From NCBI GenBank assembly GCA_948496895.1, contig CAOOJO010000228.1:1-5236 (forward strand): DNA of 5,236 nt. The letters are read 5' to 3'. Of this stretch, positions 4,759 through 5,236 are shown piece by piece. The stretch comes from an uncultured Acetatifactor sp. GTDB taxonomy: Bacteria > Bacillota > Clostridia > Lachnospirales > Lachnospiraceae. The notes beneath the pieces were generated by a model, which was not told the DNA's origin, made no database searches, and saw only the letters and a list, made by a program, of their open reading frames with translations. The stretch's first letter is position 1. Each line of letters opens with the position of its first letter. Position numbers and translations under genes: made by a program.

Positions 4759-5236
4759 TCATTTTTTCCCGAACAGCCGAAAAAGCCTGTAGAGCAGGAA
4801 TCCGAGGACAGCCCCCAGTGTATTGGTCAGGATGTCGTCTATCTGGAAGAACCCTCTCCCCGTGATCAGCTGCAGCGTCTCGATGCCCAGGCTCGTAAAC
4901 GCCCCCAGCGCCAGGCAGGGCAGGAACCTGCGGTACCGCCCGAAGGCAAAGCCCGCCAGAAAGCCATAGGGCACGAAGAGCAGGACATTCTCTATGACAA
5001 AGGCATTGTTCCTGTCATTGATCCCCCAGGTGGAGAACAGCTCCAGGTCGATTCCCTTGCTGTCCCCGCTCTCCCTGGACAGAAACGTGATGACCAGCAT
5101 CAGGGCCAGATAGATCACGAAGGCAGCCACCGGCAGCCTGGCCGCAGGCTGCTCCCCCCTGCGCTTCCTCACGCCGTTCACTGCCCACAGAAAAAGCGTC
5201 GCCATCAAAAGCCCCAGGGCGCGGCCATAAGGAAAG
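4759..5236 (-). CDS. VanZ-family membrane protein, 5' end not determined
   Basis: This is a VanZ-like integral membrane protein. The family is named after the teicoplanin-resistance accessory protein VanZ, but most chromosomal members have no known role. Visible family blocks are FLSRESG, a Gly/Ile-Asp-Leu segment, ENVLLFVPYGFLAGFAFGRYRR with the conserved Glu-Asn, then SLGIETLQLITGRGFFQIDDILTN and TLGAVLGFLLY. About five hydrophobic segments can be seen. A TTG at 5208 and an ATG at 5205 are possible starts, with only a weak GGGG upstream. The frame remains open to the window edge, and those codons (FPYGRALGL) extend the first hydrophobic segment, so the true start is probably outside the window and the annotated extent includes them. 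It is convergent with sigG. Nothing suggests a functional link to sporulation or glycopeptide resistance. Confidence 0.85.
   Translation of the reverse strand, partial: FPYGRALGLLMATLFLWAVNGVRKRRGEQPAARLPVAAFVIYLALMLVITFLSRESGDSKGIDLELFSTWGINDRNNAFVIENVLLFVPYGFLAGFAFGRYRRFLPCLALGAFTSLGIETLQLITGRGFFQIDDILTNTLGAVLGFLLYRLFRLFGKK

Noticed and set aside
1..5236. Mobile elements, CRISPR arrays, tRNA or rRNA genes, defence or biosynthetic systems
   Set aside because: No transposase or integrase frame, regularly spaced repeats, tRNA-like folds or relevant protein families were seen; the coding content is core metabolism and sporulation.

Overview
The window looks like a piece of an endospore-forming Clostridia chromosome, most likely Lachnospiraceae or a close relative. 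This rests on a sigma-G gene, a YlmC/YmxH sporulation protein and a SpoVB-type flippase beside a clostridial nifS-nifU pair and nrdR, with G/C-rich third codon positions throughout. The family placement is an inference from gene content and protein resemblance, not a search. All the genes are chromosomal core or sporulation genes. I see no transposase, integrase, phage gene, CRISPR array, tRNA or rRNA.

Layout. (1) Positions 1-1254, minus strand: the first 13 codons of a NifU/IscU scaffold gene (cut by the window edge), preceded by a complete group I cysteine desulfurase (nifS). Together they make an iron-sulfur cluster assembly operon. Its promoter is very clear (TTGACA, 17 bp, TATACT), and a palindrome of the kind bound by Rrf2/IscR-type repressors lies at the predicted transcription start. 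(2) Positions 1255-1443: a divergent control region shared with the next gene. (3) Positions 1444-2850, plus strand: a 468-residue MOP-superfamily flippase resembling SpoVB. (4) Positions 2851-3000: a non-coding gap between convergent genes, filled with strong hairpins. (5) Positions 3001-3756, minus strand: ylmC/ymxH followed by nrdR, probably co-transcribed. (6) Positions 3757-3905: a second divergent region with an excellent sigma-G-type promoter and a leader hairpin. (7) Positions 3906-4685, plus strand: sigG, the late forespore sigma factor. (8) Positions 4759-5236, minus strand: a VanZ-family membrane protein whose reading frame stays open to the window edge.

How the genes relate. NifS takes sulfur from cysteine and NifU assembles the cluster. 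SigG, YlmC and the SpoVB-like protein are linked through sporulation. NrdR senses nucleotides and controls ribonucleotide reductase genes. No new multi-gene system is evident. The points most worth a second look are non-coding or single-residue: the nifS operator, the hairpin cluster at 2885-2986, the sigG promoter and leader, a SigF-like Glu at one SigG position, and an unusually cysteine-rich YlmC.
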